The position numbers and the translations under genes are program-made. The notes under the pieces are model-generated. The model was not told where the DNA came from, searched no databases, and was given only the letters and a program-made list of their open reading frames with translations. 64,000 nt of DNA from Manduca sexta. Its lineage: Eukaryota > Arthropoda > Insecta > Lepidoptera > Sphingidae. This document shows positions 36,305-51,300 of this stretch, piece by piece; the first letter of the stretch is position 1; each line of letters opens with the position of its first letter. The DNA is taken from positions 1,238,600 through 1,302,599 of the forward strand of contig NC_051115.1 in NCBI RefSeq assembly GCF_014839805.1, given 5' to 3'.

Positions 36305-39300
36305 TCAGTTGACATATCGCAGTCCCTCCCCTGGCGAGAACCGCAGTATTGCTACAGGCTTATAAGCATCCCCCAGGATCTCCTCGCTGGACCCCGCGGG
36401 AGGCGTGGGGGGGCCATCCTTCCTCTTCTTACATAAAGGATATCGCTTGGACTTTATGTTTAGATGTACCTGAAAATGCCATATTTTAATTATGCGACAT
36501 GATAAGTTGTTTGATGCTAAGTTACTCTCTGGGCTATGACTCTATAATATAAGGTGGGGAGGAAGTTACCAAGAGACTACATACGTTATATTATGTATTA
36601 TTTTTATAAAATTTAATAAAAAATAAAATAAAATAAAAATGCTTTATTCATCACGTAGGCGAACATAGTTGCACTTATGATAAGTCAAGGTACATGAGAA
36701 TATTTAATTATTACTTGATTAAATTAGCTTATATAAAAAAAGACAATTTATATTGAAAATAAAATAAATGAAAAATATACTTAGTAAACAAAGAAGCCAG
36801 CTCGGGATGGCAGGGAAGAAGAAATAAAATGATGTATATATGTATTTTTGAATAAGCAATAAGGGAGAAACGCGTCGCGATCCTCACCGGTGAGGACAAT
36901 AAAAGCCCTAACCTAGCTAACCTACCAGCCTTTCACTAACTACCTAAGCGATGACTACCCGAAGAAGAAAGGCAGAAAGAAACTCCGGGCTTTATTTTTT
37001 GTCATCAATTATCCATTCTTTTATAATATTGTTATTAAATATATATATATTTTTTTAACAGAATAATAATAACTAAATATTTTTGTTTTTCTTTAATTAC
37101 TTATATTCCTTAACATCTTAGGGGTGGGCACAATGAACTACACCCTCCTTTCCTTGATTTTTAAACTACACAATATTTATTTGTATATCAACTCTAATAT
37201 GCTACTGAAGTAACATACAAAAAGCCTTTTTTATGAACGGCAAAGTGATCAAAATGCACCTGATGGTAAAAGAAATGGGGTCCAGTAGAATGTCAGCTAA
37301 CGAGAGATGATTACCCCTCAGTCGACACAATTATGCCTGTTGGAACCGGATATACACAGGCTGATACCGGAACGCGACACACATGGGCCACTATGGCGGG
37401 TTTTAACACCTTGTGTGCGGTCGCTATCCGGGCGGATATAATATATCCTACCACCAACAAAAAGTACCTACGTTGTGAAAAAAAGGATTTCTATTTTCTA
37501 AAAAATTATGTACTAGGCAATGTGACCACGTCAAAGAATTAATGTGAATAAAAAAAAAATATTTAAACAATCATCACTACATAGTATAAAATAAAGTCGC
37601 TTTCTTTGTCCCTATGTATGCTTAAATCTTTAAAACTACGCAACGGATTTTGATGCGGTTTTTTTTAATAGAGTGATTCAAGAGGAAGGTTTGTATGTAT
37701 AATAACATCCATTAAATAGTGGAGAAATACTGTTATTTTGTTATGTTATACCCGTGCGAAGCCAGAGCGGGCCGCTATGTTTTTGTATACAACGTTCACA
37801 GTTTTTCTGTAGTGTATTTAGTATCAGCATCGCACCCGTGCGAAGCCGGGGCGGGTCGCTAGTCTATACGCACCTGCCTATAATGTTTGTACAGGTTGGA
37901 CTTCTGTGTGAACGTGGTCGGACAGTATTCGCATATAAAAGGTCTCTCGCCCGTGTGCGTGCGCATGTGAGACTCCAACTGGACTTTGGTCTGAAAAAAC
38001 ATTACGTTAGAGTAATGCCAATATCAATATAAAAGCGGCGATAGCCTAGTTGGGCGTGGAACGGACTGCCGAGACGAATGTCCGCAGGTTCAAATCCCAA
38101 GGGCACACACTTCTGACTTTTCTAAAAAAAAAATCATGTGTGTATTCTTTGTGAATTTATCGTTCGCTTTAACAGTGAAGGAAAACATCGTGAGGAAACC
38201 TGCACATCTGAGAAGTTTTCTATAGGAATTTCCAAGGTGTGTGAAGTCTACCAATCCGCACTACAGCGTGGTGGACTAAGGCCCTATCCCTCTCAGTAGT
38301 AGAGGAGGCCCGTGCCCAGCAGTGGGACAGTATATAATACAGGGCTGATATTATTTATTATTATTATAATGCAAATATCAAAATGTATACCATGTATACC
38401 ATCTAAATTGAAGTAATTAACTCACCGGAAATCCCTTTCCACAGTGGTGGCACATTTTATTATTAGGCCTTCCTTTGTGTACATTTCTCATGTGTTGATC
38501 TAAATTGACTCGATTCTTCGATGACTGAAAAACATAAATTCCATTTTATTTCTTTGAATGACGAGACGAGCTTGCCTTTCGCCTGATGGCAAGCGACACG
38601 ATCCATAAACAGTAGAAACATCAACTCAGTGTCCACATAGTTCTCTCTCGAAGTGGAAGCGAGGCTCGTACGCATGAGCCTACACTGTTTTCTTTTATTT
38701 ATACATACATATACATACATACATGTATATCGGCGGACTTAATGCCAAAGGCATTCTCTCCCAGTCAACCTAAGGGTGGTGCAGAGATAAATAAGGTAGG
38801 TGCATCATGGATATTAATTAATAATACATAAACATACATAAAAGAACTATAATGTATAACTATATTAAATACAAACAGAATATAAGAAATATTATAAATA
38901 CATAAAATACAGATAATAAATACATAAATATATATTATGTACATACTAATAATAAAAAGTTTAGAATTAACGTGATAACTCTTCTGCTTCTTCTAACAAA
39001 AGCTGCCGTACTCTCCTTTTGAAGGTAAGCCGAGAAGTGGCCGTTCTAATTTCGAGAGGGAGTGAATTCCATAGAAGAATAGCTCGGATAGCGAAAGAAG
39101 AGTGAGTGAAGTTAGAGCTATGAGATGGACATTTAAGGAGAAGATTGCTGGAAGAGCGAAGATTCCTATCGTGGCTATTACAGAGGTATTGGAAGTTGGA
39201 GGATAAGTAAGTAGGAGGAGTAGGGGAGGTAAGTAAAGAAAAAAGAGTGGTTAGTGCCCGCAAAGAACGGCGCTGGCGTATAGGTAGCCATTTTAGATCA

Positions 39301-42300
39301 AGACGATAGGAAGAAATGTGATCATATTTGCGGAGATTATACACGAATCGAATGCAGTTATTTAGAAGTCGGTCCAGTTTGTTGAGTTGGTCTGCATTCA
39401 GATCAAAATAGCATACATCACCATAGTCGATTACAGGAAGAATTAAGGCTTGCACAAGCATAGTCCTGGTCTTGAGCGGCAGGAAGTTCTTCAGGCGGTA
39501 TAGAGTCCGGAGAGTACCGGTGACTCTCTGGCAGACAGATGTTACCTGGGGCCTCCAGTTTAGGGTGGAGTCGATGTGCAAACCGAGATCTACAACACTG
39601 GAGCTCCAAGGAATGATATTGCCGTTGAATAAAACAGGCGGAATGATCGTACCATCCAACCGGCAAATCATCCTTGGACTACCCACAATAATGGCTTGAC
39701 ATTTCGCAGGGTTTACAGATAAGCCGAAATTGTCAGACCAGATCTTAATTTGAGCTAGGTCCCTATTCACCCTGTCCACAGCCGCGGCTACACAATCTAC
39801 TCCATCCCTAGAATATATTTGCAAGTCATCGGCATACAGGTGGTACGCACATTGAAGTTCTTGAGTTAGGAGGTTAATAAAGATAGAAAACAATAATGGG
39901 GACAGTATGCCGCCTTGAGGGACTCCAGACTCGATATGGCACCAGCCGGACGAGGCATCGCTAAGTCGCACCAACTGCTGGCGTCCCTGAAGATAAGAAG
40001 AAAACCAATCCAGAGCCGAAGGAGAGATCAAGAAGTGAGAGAGGATTGCTAGAAGGATGTCGTGACTGACGGTATTAAAGGCGTTCGAGAAATCAACCAA
40101 AGCCAACACAGTGACCTTGGCATCCTCCATGCCCGCCCTAATATCGTCAGTCACTTTAAGTAGTGCTGTGGTAGTGCTGTGACCAGACCTGAAACCTGAT
40201 TGCAGTGGAGACAACAGATCATTTAGGTGCACAAATCTTGACAACTGTTTATGCGCACAGGCCTCAAGCACTTTGGAGAGGAAAGGAAGAATGGATATAG
40301 GACGGAAATGTTTCGCATGTGAAGGGTTAGGGGTTTTGGGAAGGGGGAATTACAATGGCTTTACGCCATAGAGACGGAAATATGCCAGAGGTGAGGGAGC
40401 CATTAATGATGTGCGAAATGACTGGGATAAGGTGATCTAGGATAGGGATTATCATACGACGACTGATGTTGTCGCAACCAATCGCATTGGACTTAATGGA
40501 AAGGATTACTCTTTTGATCTCACCCAACGAAACTGGAGAAAATTGAAAGGGGTTAATATTAGGCCTTGGGAGACCAGCTAAGAAACCTATGGTACGACGC
40601 CTGGTTTGGTGATCTAACGGAGTAGTGGATGAGAAATGACAATTTAAATCATCCAGACCAATAGTCGCCCCAAAGGATTCTAGGTTTTGTCTTTGCCAAT
40701 ACCTAGAGTCCCAAGGAATCTCCAGATACTGGCCGAAGAGGATAAAGATATATTGCTAAGAATATGTCGGCGTTTAGCGTTGCGCACCATCTGATTACAC
40801 CGATTCCTTGAAGCTTTGAAAAGGCACCAGTTTTCCTCCGAGCGGTCCTTCTTGTACCGACGAAAAGCCCGGTCCCTTCGTCTCATCGCCATCCGAACCC
40901 CTCGAGTCATCCACGGTGCAGGGGGGACGCTTTAACTTAATTTTCCTGACAGGGGCATGTTTGTCGAAAAGAGCAGTGACAGAACGATTAAAAATATCAA
41001 CTTTGTCATCCATAGAAGTAGTTGCAAACAAATGATCCCATTTAAAATTGACAGCATCACTATCAAGCTTCTCCGCATCAATGCGACCAAAACTACGCAA
41101 GTGCAACACCTTGGAGGGGAATTTGGGGGGTTTTAGGGTGTAGGACAAATAGATGAGGTCGTGGTGAGAGAAGCCAGGTGCCGGAAATTGACCATAAGAG
41201 GAAACGAGGGAAGGAGCAGAGGTGAAAATGATGTCGAGCCAAGTATCGTGTCCATCCATATTATGGTGGGTAGCTTGCAATGGTAGGACATGTAGCTTAA
41301 CCGAATCAAGGATGTTCAGGAGTTTATCGGACCGAGAGGAGTGGGCAAGGAGATCGGTATTTAAATCACCCATGATGATGTGATGAGCATATTCTGATCC
41401 TAAAGATTCCAGAACTGATTCCAGACTGGAGAAGTAATCGAGAGATGGGGGGCAGTATACAACACCAAGTAAGATTTTCACTCCCTTGACCCAAACCTCG
41501 AGAAAAATAAATTCCACATGAGCAGTACGATGTGCAGGAGAAGAGATTACAATTTTGTATTTGAAGTCACTACGTAAGTATATAGCGACCCCACCCCCCC
41601 TCCTGTCAGTTCTATCATTTCTGATCAGAACGAAACCAGGGAGCGGGTAGATAGTGGAAGGTAGATGAGGTTTGAGCCAGCTCTCAGAAATCAGAACGGC
41701 ATGAATATTGGCACCTACAAAAGTCTCAAGCAAGTCACTATAGTGACTCGGTAAACTTTGCGCGTTGATATGACACACGTTGAAATTGTGACCAGTTGTC
41801 AAGTTAAACGTATTGCGTACCAAGTCACTAAGGCCATCAGCTGCTGAGAAAAACTTTCATCACTAGAAGAATCTACGGAAGCGTTCGCAGAAAGAAAAGA
41901 ATCATTATCAGAGTACATAAGAATAACAAATAAGTTAATAACAATAAATAAATATATATAAAATAAACAATATAAGTAATATATTATAATGAATAAAACT
42001 GATCGTATTGATCGATGCGGTGCAGCACTACGAACTCTGCACCACCCGCCAGCTGACCCACACACTTATAGACACACAAAATATAATGTAAATAGAAATA
42101 TGTTTAAGGTAAAGTTCATAACAAAATAATACTAACAAAACTAAATTGAGACGATGAACACAAGTGACAAGCAAGAGCACAATAAAAAATTTGAAAAAAA
42201 TAAAATAAAGTAAAACATATAAGTTTCCGAACGGATTTAAATTCAATAATGACAACTGACAGTTGACACTTGCGAGCTGTCAAATTAGCAAGTGAGTGAC

Positions 42301-45300
42301 GTACAGAAACAAAGAAGGTACACAAACAAAATGTTTTACAAGACTATAGAAAACAACACAACAAGAAAACAAAACACAAAAGTGGAAACAACTACAGTAA
42401 ACCTAATAACTGTTTGCACCAATACTCAGTTCCTGCGCGACTTGAGATTGTTAGAAGTTGCCGCAGGACCGCCGCTGTCGCCTCCTTTGGCTGCCTTTGA
42501 TGAAGTTGCCTTGGGGTATTTTGTAATGAATGGACTTAGTTCGTCGGTGGAGCTGATCTTATTACGAGCTCCGTCCGGGGTCTTCAGAATCACCATGCCA
42601 TCCTGCGTCCATACCGAACGCATACCAAAATGCAGCCGAGCCTTGGAAAAACAGCTTGCCGAGGCTTTGTAAGGAACTCCCTTACCGAGATTGAAGAGCC
42701 CTTAAATTTCGATTTGGCCCTCCACACAGCTGAACGGTAATCAACATGAGAGAACCAAACTAAAACCGGGCGATGATGATCCGGGTTGGATGTCCCTATC
42801 CTGTGACACGAAGACAAGTGTGCTGCAGAAATATCCTTTACACCCAAGGTGCTGCTGACTGTGTCAAGAATGACAGAAGTGCAGTTTTCACCGCCGGATT
42901 CTGGAACTCCCAGGAAAAGAAGGGCCTTACGCCGGTGTCTGGCTTCAATGCCATCAACCACTTGACAACACTCTGCAATTTGCCTTCTTAGCAGCCGCAG
43001 CATCTCGAACATGAGTTCTCTAAATGTTCTGAACTCCTCTGCAACTCGTGCGACTGTGTCCTTCCCTGGTCCGCTAGCCTGCAGCTTCGCCTTCGAGTTC
43101 TGCCATGCGCCGAGTGAAACATTCCTCCAGTTTATTTTGCGTACTTTCAATGCTCGCCAATTGTGCCATTGTGAAGTTATTATAATGTTGTATCAGTATC
43201 TTGAGTGTCAAATGCCTAGGTGCTTAGCTGGCAGGTGGTGCTTAGAAAAATTCTTACATGTACAGTGTTGAAAATAATTATGTAAATTTAGAACACTATG
43301 TGGCACCAAAATCACTAAATAAACGTTGTAAAACTGGTGAGTTTATACTTTAATTAATTTAAAATATATAGAAGATTTCGTAAAACGTCTTAACTTTTTC
43401 GCACCTACCCCCAGAAAAATTTATTTATCTTCAGCTGAACTAATTATTATTTCGACAGTGTATTAAAAGTTATTCTGAACTTCGGCTTCATTCTACCTCC
43501 TCCGACGTGGCATTCAATTCACCCAGCGACATGGGCGCCATGAAATTTAGTTTTAGGTTGATGCATCTCAACAAGATACCCCGGGGGCGTCCCGTATGCG
43601 CCGAAGAAGGCCACCGCGGGTTTTGGTTGGTATGCCGGTGTATACAAGGGTTAGGGACTCGGTCCAACGCTCGCTCGGATGATGCTATACTCCCGAGTGT
43701 CATTGGTCCGTAAGACCGGTGAAACCAACATAACCATTCCACTGACCCTCCAAATGGTGGTAGCGACAACGCGTTTTCTCCCCGCGTAAAACAAAAAAAA
43801 AAATGGTGGTGCGTCTGCGTCTACGCAGTATACTACATAATATTATTATGTTTTTATTTTAACTCAAATCGCGCGGGTTTTTGACAATGCTTTATCATAA
43901 AACCTCTGTGGTAGATAGTTCCCATCGTTGCAGTTTTATTTAGTGACTTATATTTTTTGTGATTTATCTCTAGGCAGGGGGGTGCACGTGCACCTACTTG
44001 CACCCCCCTCCCGGCGACTAGCAATAAAATATAACGTTTACCTTCAAGCAGATCGGACACTGATAAGTCCTGTGTAAGTGTTTGTCCTCGATATGATCCC
44101 GTAACTTCGTCTTGTCTATGAAACGGCGGTTGCAATGGTCACACACGTATCTAGAAAAAAAATCTTAGACGTTAAGGTAACATCGGATTGTTGGGTAAGA
44201 CCGTTGAATCAATATTCCTATATATATATAATATCTCTGTATTATATACTGTCCTGTGTGAAGTCTGCCCGCACTACAGTGTGGTGGACTAACGCCTAAT
44301 CTCAGTAGTAGAGAAGGCCCAGCAGTGGGACAATATATAACACAAGGCTGATATTATTAAAAATACTTACTTGCGCTGGTCCTGCGTGACGTGTTTGAGG
44401 CTGTTCTTGAGATGGCGCTGGTAAGAGCACACGGATTTGAAACTGATGCCGCACGGTTCACAGTACGCTACTTCAGGCTTGTCCTGTAACAATATCAATA
44501 GGTATTGTGACGTCTGCCTGTCACAGGGGTAAGTAAACCACTTTTGGTTCTTTTGGTACTGCCGCATGGCAACTACCCTCCACCCCCGGCCGTGCGCCCA
44601 CGTCTATATTTTATTTGTAATACGTCACAGATATTCTATAACTGGTGGTAGATCTCTCACATATGAGTCTGGGTAGGTACCACCGCAATGTCTGTCACCA
44701 AGCAGCAGTGTGTAGTCACTTGTGTTCCGGTTTGAACATTGTAACCAGTGTAACTACTGGACATAATAATTATCATCTCATGTCTCAGGCAAGTGCAGTG
44801 GAATACCAAACACTTTGTAATTCAAGGTGTTAGTGTTTCTATTGTTTATCGGTCGTATCGCTTACCATCAAGCGATCGGCAAGCTCGTCTCGTCATTCAG
44901 AGCAATAAAAAAAGCGCTTTAGCACTGCATATTTAAAGTTTGGTTGGACGACGATTGATATTGTAGCGCTGCAGCGAACTTTAGTTCTGACTCCAGATTT
45001 TGAACAATTAATGTGTATGCAGGTATGTTTGTTCCTCTTTCACGACAAAACTACTGAACGGATTTGGATGAAACTTTACAATAATATTGGTTATACATCA
45101 GTGCAACACAGACTACAATTTATAATGATTTTGTGTAATTTAGCCATAATATAACGATACATATCAAGTAAATCGGAAAAAAGAAACATTATTCCGGAAA
45201 CCTCCTTGACGCGGACGAAGCCGCGAGCAAAAGCAAGTGAATAATAAATCACAGTAACTCACCTTGCTCTCGTGCTTCTCCAGATGTCGCTTGAGACTGT

Positions 45301-48300
45301 TCTTCCATCGGAACACCTTGCCACACACGTTACAAGGGAAGTTGTTGTTCAGTTCGTGCACAGCTCTGAAACAAATATAAATTTTTGGCGAGATAATATA
45401 AAAAAAACACTAAATAAGATTTTTTTTAAAATTTTTAGTTCAAGATTGACCGATAGGGTAGTTGCCAATTTTTTTTTTAATACATTTATCAAAAATGATT
45501 TTTATTGAAAATCTATCGGAAAAGGATTTTTTAAAATCCACGCAATAATAAATAAGTTATAAAGCTTTGAACTTACTGAATGAATTTGGATGAAACTTTA
45601 CAGTAATATTGGTTATACATCAGAATAACACATAGGCTACAAATTATAATGATTTTATGTAATATGTAAGTTAGTCGGAAAAAAAATTGCTATCTTGGCG
45701 TACGCTGCCGAAACCATTGGAGTTAGACAAAAATGATGTACCGTAGGATTGCTTGTCTTAAATAGTTCTAAAGAAAAGTGCGCGACGGCATATACCTACC
45801 TATTATGTGGAAGCCATTATAAGGGGTCGTTCAAGTATTATGAAAGGCAATTTGGGGGGGGGGGTCTTGTAAAACGTTACAGGCGCGGGAGGGAGGGTTC
45901 GTACAACGCGTTATGTAACATTGGTTTTCTTATTTTAAAACAATAACAAAGGTATTTTAGCGACTTTCCGGTATTTTGCGTAAAATAATTGTGAATATTA
46001 GAAAAAAATTGTAACTTTAGAGTTACATAACTTTTGGAGGGGGGACGAGGGCGTACAGGAAAATGTTACGGCGCGTAACATTGAGAGGTGGGGAGATCAA
46101 AAATCTTCAAAATATGCGTTACGTAATACTTGAACGGCCCCTAACCAAAATAGTGAGCCATATATAATTAAATCCGATACTTTTTTTAGCGGGATTTTTA
46201 TGCCGGATAAGTCTTCCAGGCGGACGAAGCCGTGAGCAAAAGTTAGTATCTTTATATATAAAAATGAATCCCTATTTCCCTTGGTCACGCCATCGCGCGT
46301 GAACGGCTGGACCGATTTCATTATTTTTTGTTTTTGTTATGTTTGTTATTATCAGGAGAAGGTTCTTATGAAAGAAAAAATTCAAAAAATTGCACGGAAA
46401 ATTAGAAAACTTTACGAAAATATAAATTTCATATAACTGTCAATTGTTTGAAATAATCAGCGATTGACAGAATGCGCGCTGCAAATTCATAGTTAAGACG
46501 GGACAACGTCTGTCGGGTCAGCTAGTATACAATAAAAGTACACTCACATGATATGATTCTTCAGTCCGCCGCGGTGTTTGAACGTTTTCACACACTCGGG
46601 ACATTTGAAGCGGCCCTTGTGCGTGTCCAGGTGGTGTATGTGGCTGTCCAAAGAACTGGGAACAAATATACGTACTCAGTATCAAAGACAAACAATTTTT
46701 TTTTTAATAATTGAAGTATCAATGACACTTAAAAACGTGCGCACGCGCATCTGCTGCACCCAAATTCCGCCTATTTTTTTGACACTCACAAACCCGTGCA
46801 CGCGCATCTATTACACCTAGTTTTATTTCATTGTGTTCCGTCCCGTGATGTGATAGGGGGCGAGCCTACCGCCATCTCGGACACAACAAACTCCGAGTTA
46901 ATACTGTGTAGAAAAACCCAATATCAATGCCCGATCCGGGATCGAACCCGCGACCTCAGCACTGCAATCGTTCCGTAATACAAGTACGCCACCGACGCTG
47001 TGATATATTTGTATCAATCTTATCAATTACATTTTTGACTGCCTGTTATTTAAACGTGTAAACAAAATGTAAATCCGTTATTGGCCCTAAGATAAGTGTA
47101 TCAGATTGTGTCGCTCTGTGGAATTTTAATAAATAAATAAATTACATTTTTTTTTAATTATGCAAGCTTCTACATGAATTTGATATTTTATAAAATTGAA
47201 TATTTTCGTTAACTGCTGTTTTTAAAGGTGAAATTATTATATGTATTAAAATTCAATTGTGTTTGGTGTTTAGGAAGCGTTGGGGTAAGACCGGATATTG
47301 GGATAAGATCGTCAATTCAAAATTACTATTAAACTTTAACTGAATTTAATTTATTCCGTACAGGTCGTTTTAATGTTGGCATTATAACCATTAATTTAAT
47401 TACACCGGTCTTACCCATAGAAGAACTTACCCAAGCTATATTAAGTGCCAATTACAAACCCAACTTACTGTGACACGTGACTACAAGTCCTGCATTTTAT
47501 AGTGGACAATGCTATGTTGTGCGCAGAATATAGATGTTGTTTGATCCTGCCGCGGTCTATCGCTCGCTTTTGGCACAGGCTGCATTCGAATCTGTGGGGG
47601 AAATACCGGATTAAACAATGCCGACAATACCCCAATATCTCTACAGCGAAAATACCCCTATACCGAAAATACTACAATATCTCTACAGCGAAAATACCCC
47701 TATACCGAAAATACCCCAATATCTCTACAGCGAAAATACCCCTATACCGAAAATACTACAATATCTCTGCAGCGAAAATATCTCTATACCTAAAATACCG
47801 CAATATCGAAAACAAAGCTAAGAGAGAATTCGTCCATGAATCATGTGATATTTTTTTAGTGACTTCTTACCTCCCTCTTCGCCCCTCTGATGATATGTGG
47901 TGAGTTTTTAGACTACCATTTCCCCCCTACCAAAAATCTCGTCTATTTTTTGGTACAAAGTATATTGAAATGTGAGATTAAATCGCGCCATAAACGAAAA
48001 GTAAATACACAATACATGATATTTGATTAACCCCCCCCCCCCTCCTTCATTAAGATATTTCGTGATTTTATTTCTATACTCCACCCACGTTATGAGCCTC
48101 ACGTGATTAATGGACGACCCCTAAACAAATTTAGATAAAATTTTCTACATAGATAGACCCCATTTTGGATTAACTAATAACTACTTATTATCTCAAAATT
48201 TACACAATATATAATTAACTACACAAATGGACCGTCAGAGGAGCGGCAGTCGACAACAAGCGACACTGGACATAATAAGACTTAACATCTCATGTCTCAG

Positions 48301-51300
48301 GCGAGTGCAGTGGAATACCAAACAGTACATTGTAATTCAAGGTGTTGGTGTTTCTACTGTTTATCGATCATATAACCATCAGGCGAACGACAAGCTCGTC
48401 TCATCATTCAAAGCATCAAAAAAAAAAAAATTTACACACACACACACACAACATCACGCATTCATCCCCGAAGGGGTATGCAGAGGCGCAACCAGGGCAC
48501 CCACTTTTCGCCAAGTGTGTTCCGTCCCATGATGTAATAGGTGAGCCTATAGCCATATCGGGCACAAATTCCAGACTCCGGGTTGATACTGAACAGTAAA
48601 CCCAAATACCACTTTGTCCAACTCAGGATTCGAACCCAGGACATCAGAGCGCTGTCGTACCGCGCATGCAGTACAACTACGCCACCGAGGCAGTCAACAA
48701 TAATTTTAATTGTTACAATTTGATTTTCCATCTCACCTTCTCATGTGCCTTCTATAGTGAGATGTGAACGAGTCCACTGTAGCGATGATAGTCTTACATA
48801 TAGGGCAGATGTACTCACCTATGTCCTGCAACAAAATGATGAACTGACTGCACGGATCGGGCAGAATTTAAATCCATAATACGCTTTGAATGGCAATGAC
48901 TAGCTTTTGCTCGTGGCTTCGCTCGCTTGGAGTAATTTTCCGAGGTTTTTTTTCGACTTAGGCGCCGTTCAAGTGTTACGTAAATGACTAGCTTTCGCTC
49001 GCGGCTTTCCCCGCGTGGAGTAATTTTCCGGGTTTTTTATTCGACTAAGGCCGTTCAAGTGTTACGTAACACAATTTGGACGGGAGGGGAAGGTCTTGTT
49101 ACGTTACGATGTTACAGGCGCGGGAGGGGTGTTCGTACAACGTTATGTAACATTGGATTGTTTTATTTTAAAACAATAACAAAGGTATATTAGCGACTTT
49201 CCAGTACTTCGTGAAAAAAATTGTAATTTTAGTTACATAACTTTTTGAACGGGAGCGTACAGAAAAACGTTACGGCGCGTTACATAGGAGGGTAGGGAGG
49301 TCAAAAATCTTCAAAAATTGCGTTACGTAATACTTGAACACCCCTTACTTGATATGAATCGTTATATTATCTTTCCCGACTTTTGAGTAAATGATATTCG
49401 TCACATCACTACATCACTACATAGTACAAAACAAAGTCGCTTTCTCTGTCCCTTTGTATGCTTAAATCTCTAAAACTACGCAACGGATTTAGATGCGGTT
49501 TTTATTAATAGATAGAGTGATTCAAGAGGAAGGTTTATATGTATAATAACATCCATTAAATAGTCAGCATTGCACCCGTGCGAAGCCGGGACGGGTCGCT
49601 ATAAATTTATAAAGCGAAGATACAAGTCACACTCTAATCTATGTTCCCAAACAAATAGTTATCAAATGAGTATTTACATTACCTGTTTAATACAAACACA
49701 AATTCATTATAAATTGTAGCCTATATGTTATTCTGACGTATAACCAATATTACTGTAAAGTTTCATCCAAATCCGTTCAGTAGTTTTTTCGTGAAAGAGG
49801 AACATACATACATACATTTATAATATTAGTAGGACATAAAATATCTAGTTATATAAGCGACTTTATCTAAGTAATAATTAAATATTCTCATGTACCTTGA
49901 CTTATAAGTGCAAATGTTCACCTGTGTGATGAATACAGCATTTTATTTAATAAATTATAAATTATAAATGATAACACCGTAGTAAAATATATTTCACACT
50001 CTTAAGGTGGTAGCTCAAGGTCCATTTTCATACATTTTGTTTCGGCTTTAATCTGGGTAACTAAACAAGTATTGGCAAGTAAAGAATTTAAATTCACGTC
50101 TAGTTAGTGATTAGTTCTCGCAGTTGAAGAAAAACGTAAAATAATTAATAATCATGGATATTTCGGCCTTTAAAATTTAATATGACGAAATTTTAAAGGC
50201 AGAAATATCCATGATTATTAATTATTTTTACATTTTTCTTCAACTGCGAGAACTAATCACCAACTAGACGTGAATTTAAATTTTTACCACAATACTTGTT
50301 TAGTTACACCTTAATAAAATAATGACCTATTTCAAAATTGATAATTTGTGGCAGTCGTTGAAAAATAATTTTTGTTTGCTACCTTTTGTTGAAGTTGCTA
50401 TAAAATTGAGCTTATTAAAGATAGATAAATAATGAAACCTATAGCTTAAACAAATACGGGAAAAAACTAAAAGGTCACAAACAGGAATTGGTTGTTTGAC
50501 GATTCCCACAAATTGACAATTTTGGAATGGGTCATTATTTTATTAAGAGTGCGATTAATCAGTTTACTCACAGGCCCATGCCGTCCGCTACGATGAGCTT
50601 CGTAAGCCCTGTTATAGTTGAACCCGATGAGACACGACTCGCACTTGTACTCGGCCTGCATATAGCTCTCTTTAGCTGCCTCTCTCTGCCGCTCGCTCAT
50701 CATCTCCTCGTACGACAGCTCTATGGTTACGTAATGTTTGTCTGTTGGCTTTGGTTTCTGTGGCTGCAATAGAAAAAAAATATATAATATTAGCCTTGTA
50801 TTATATACTGTCCCACTGCTGGGCCTCCTATACTGAGAGATTATGCCTTAGTGTACCACGCTGTAGTGTGAAGACTTCACACACCCTCAAAACTCTTATA
50901 GAGAACTTATCAGGTTTCCTCACGATGTTTCCTTCTGAGAAACCAAGTGATAATTCACAAAGAATATACACATGATTTTAGAAAAGTCAGAGGTGTGTGC
51001 CCTTGGGGTTTGAACCTGCGGACATTCGTCTCGGCAGTCCGTTCCACAACCAACTAGGCTATCGCCGCTTTTCAGCGGCTCATTAGGCTATATATTTATG
51101 AAATAAAAAGTGTAATTGTTATGAATTTTCATATTTAAATCGAAACTTTAAATCACTCTACTCAAAAATTTACTGATTGTCGCTTCCGACGTTTTTGCCA
51201 TGCCTATTATAATCACATCTAACAGCTCATGCTTTATAACTAGCTTATCTGGTAGTAAACGTCCCTATCCTAGGTTAAAACGCCTTCTTAGTTCATGATT

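Larger units (their letters stand above)
38694..43260 (-). mobile_element. Degraded non-LTR retrotransposon (LINE, CR1/Jockey-like)
   Basis: Lies in the intron of gene E between exons 44042 and 38524, same strand as the gene. ORF1 starts near 43169 and contains an L1-ORF1-like segment ([10 protein letters not shown]), with frameshifts. ORF2 has an APE-type endonuclease (41823-40795: [27 protein letters not shown]) and a reverse transcriptase (40271-38967: [34 protein letters not shown]), in different frames with gaps, so it is dead. The 3' end has ATGT repeats before AATAAAAG. Clade placement is tentative; ends are approximate. Confidence 0.85.

Noticed and set aside
42292..42672. 126-aa plus-strand ORF
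   Set aside because: Antisense to ORF1 of the LINE.
47502..47903. ORF with 14-residue repeats
   Set aside because: Product of the 42-bp tandem repeat on the strand opposite gene E and overlapping its real exon at 47469-47591.
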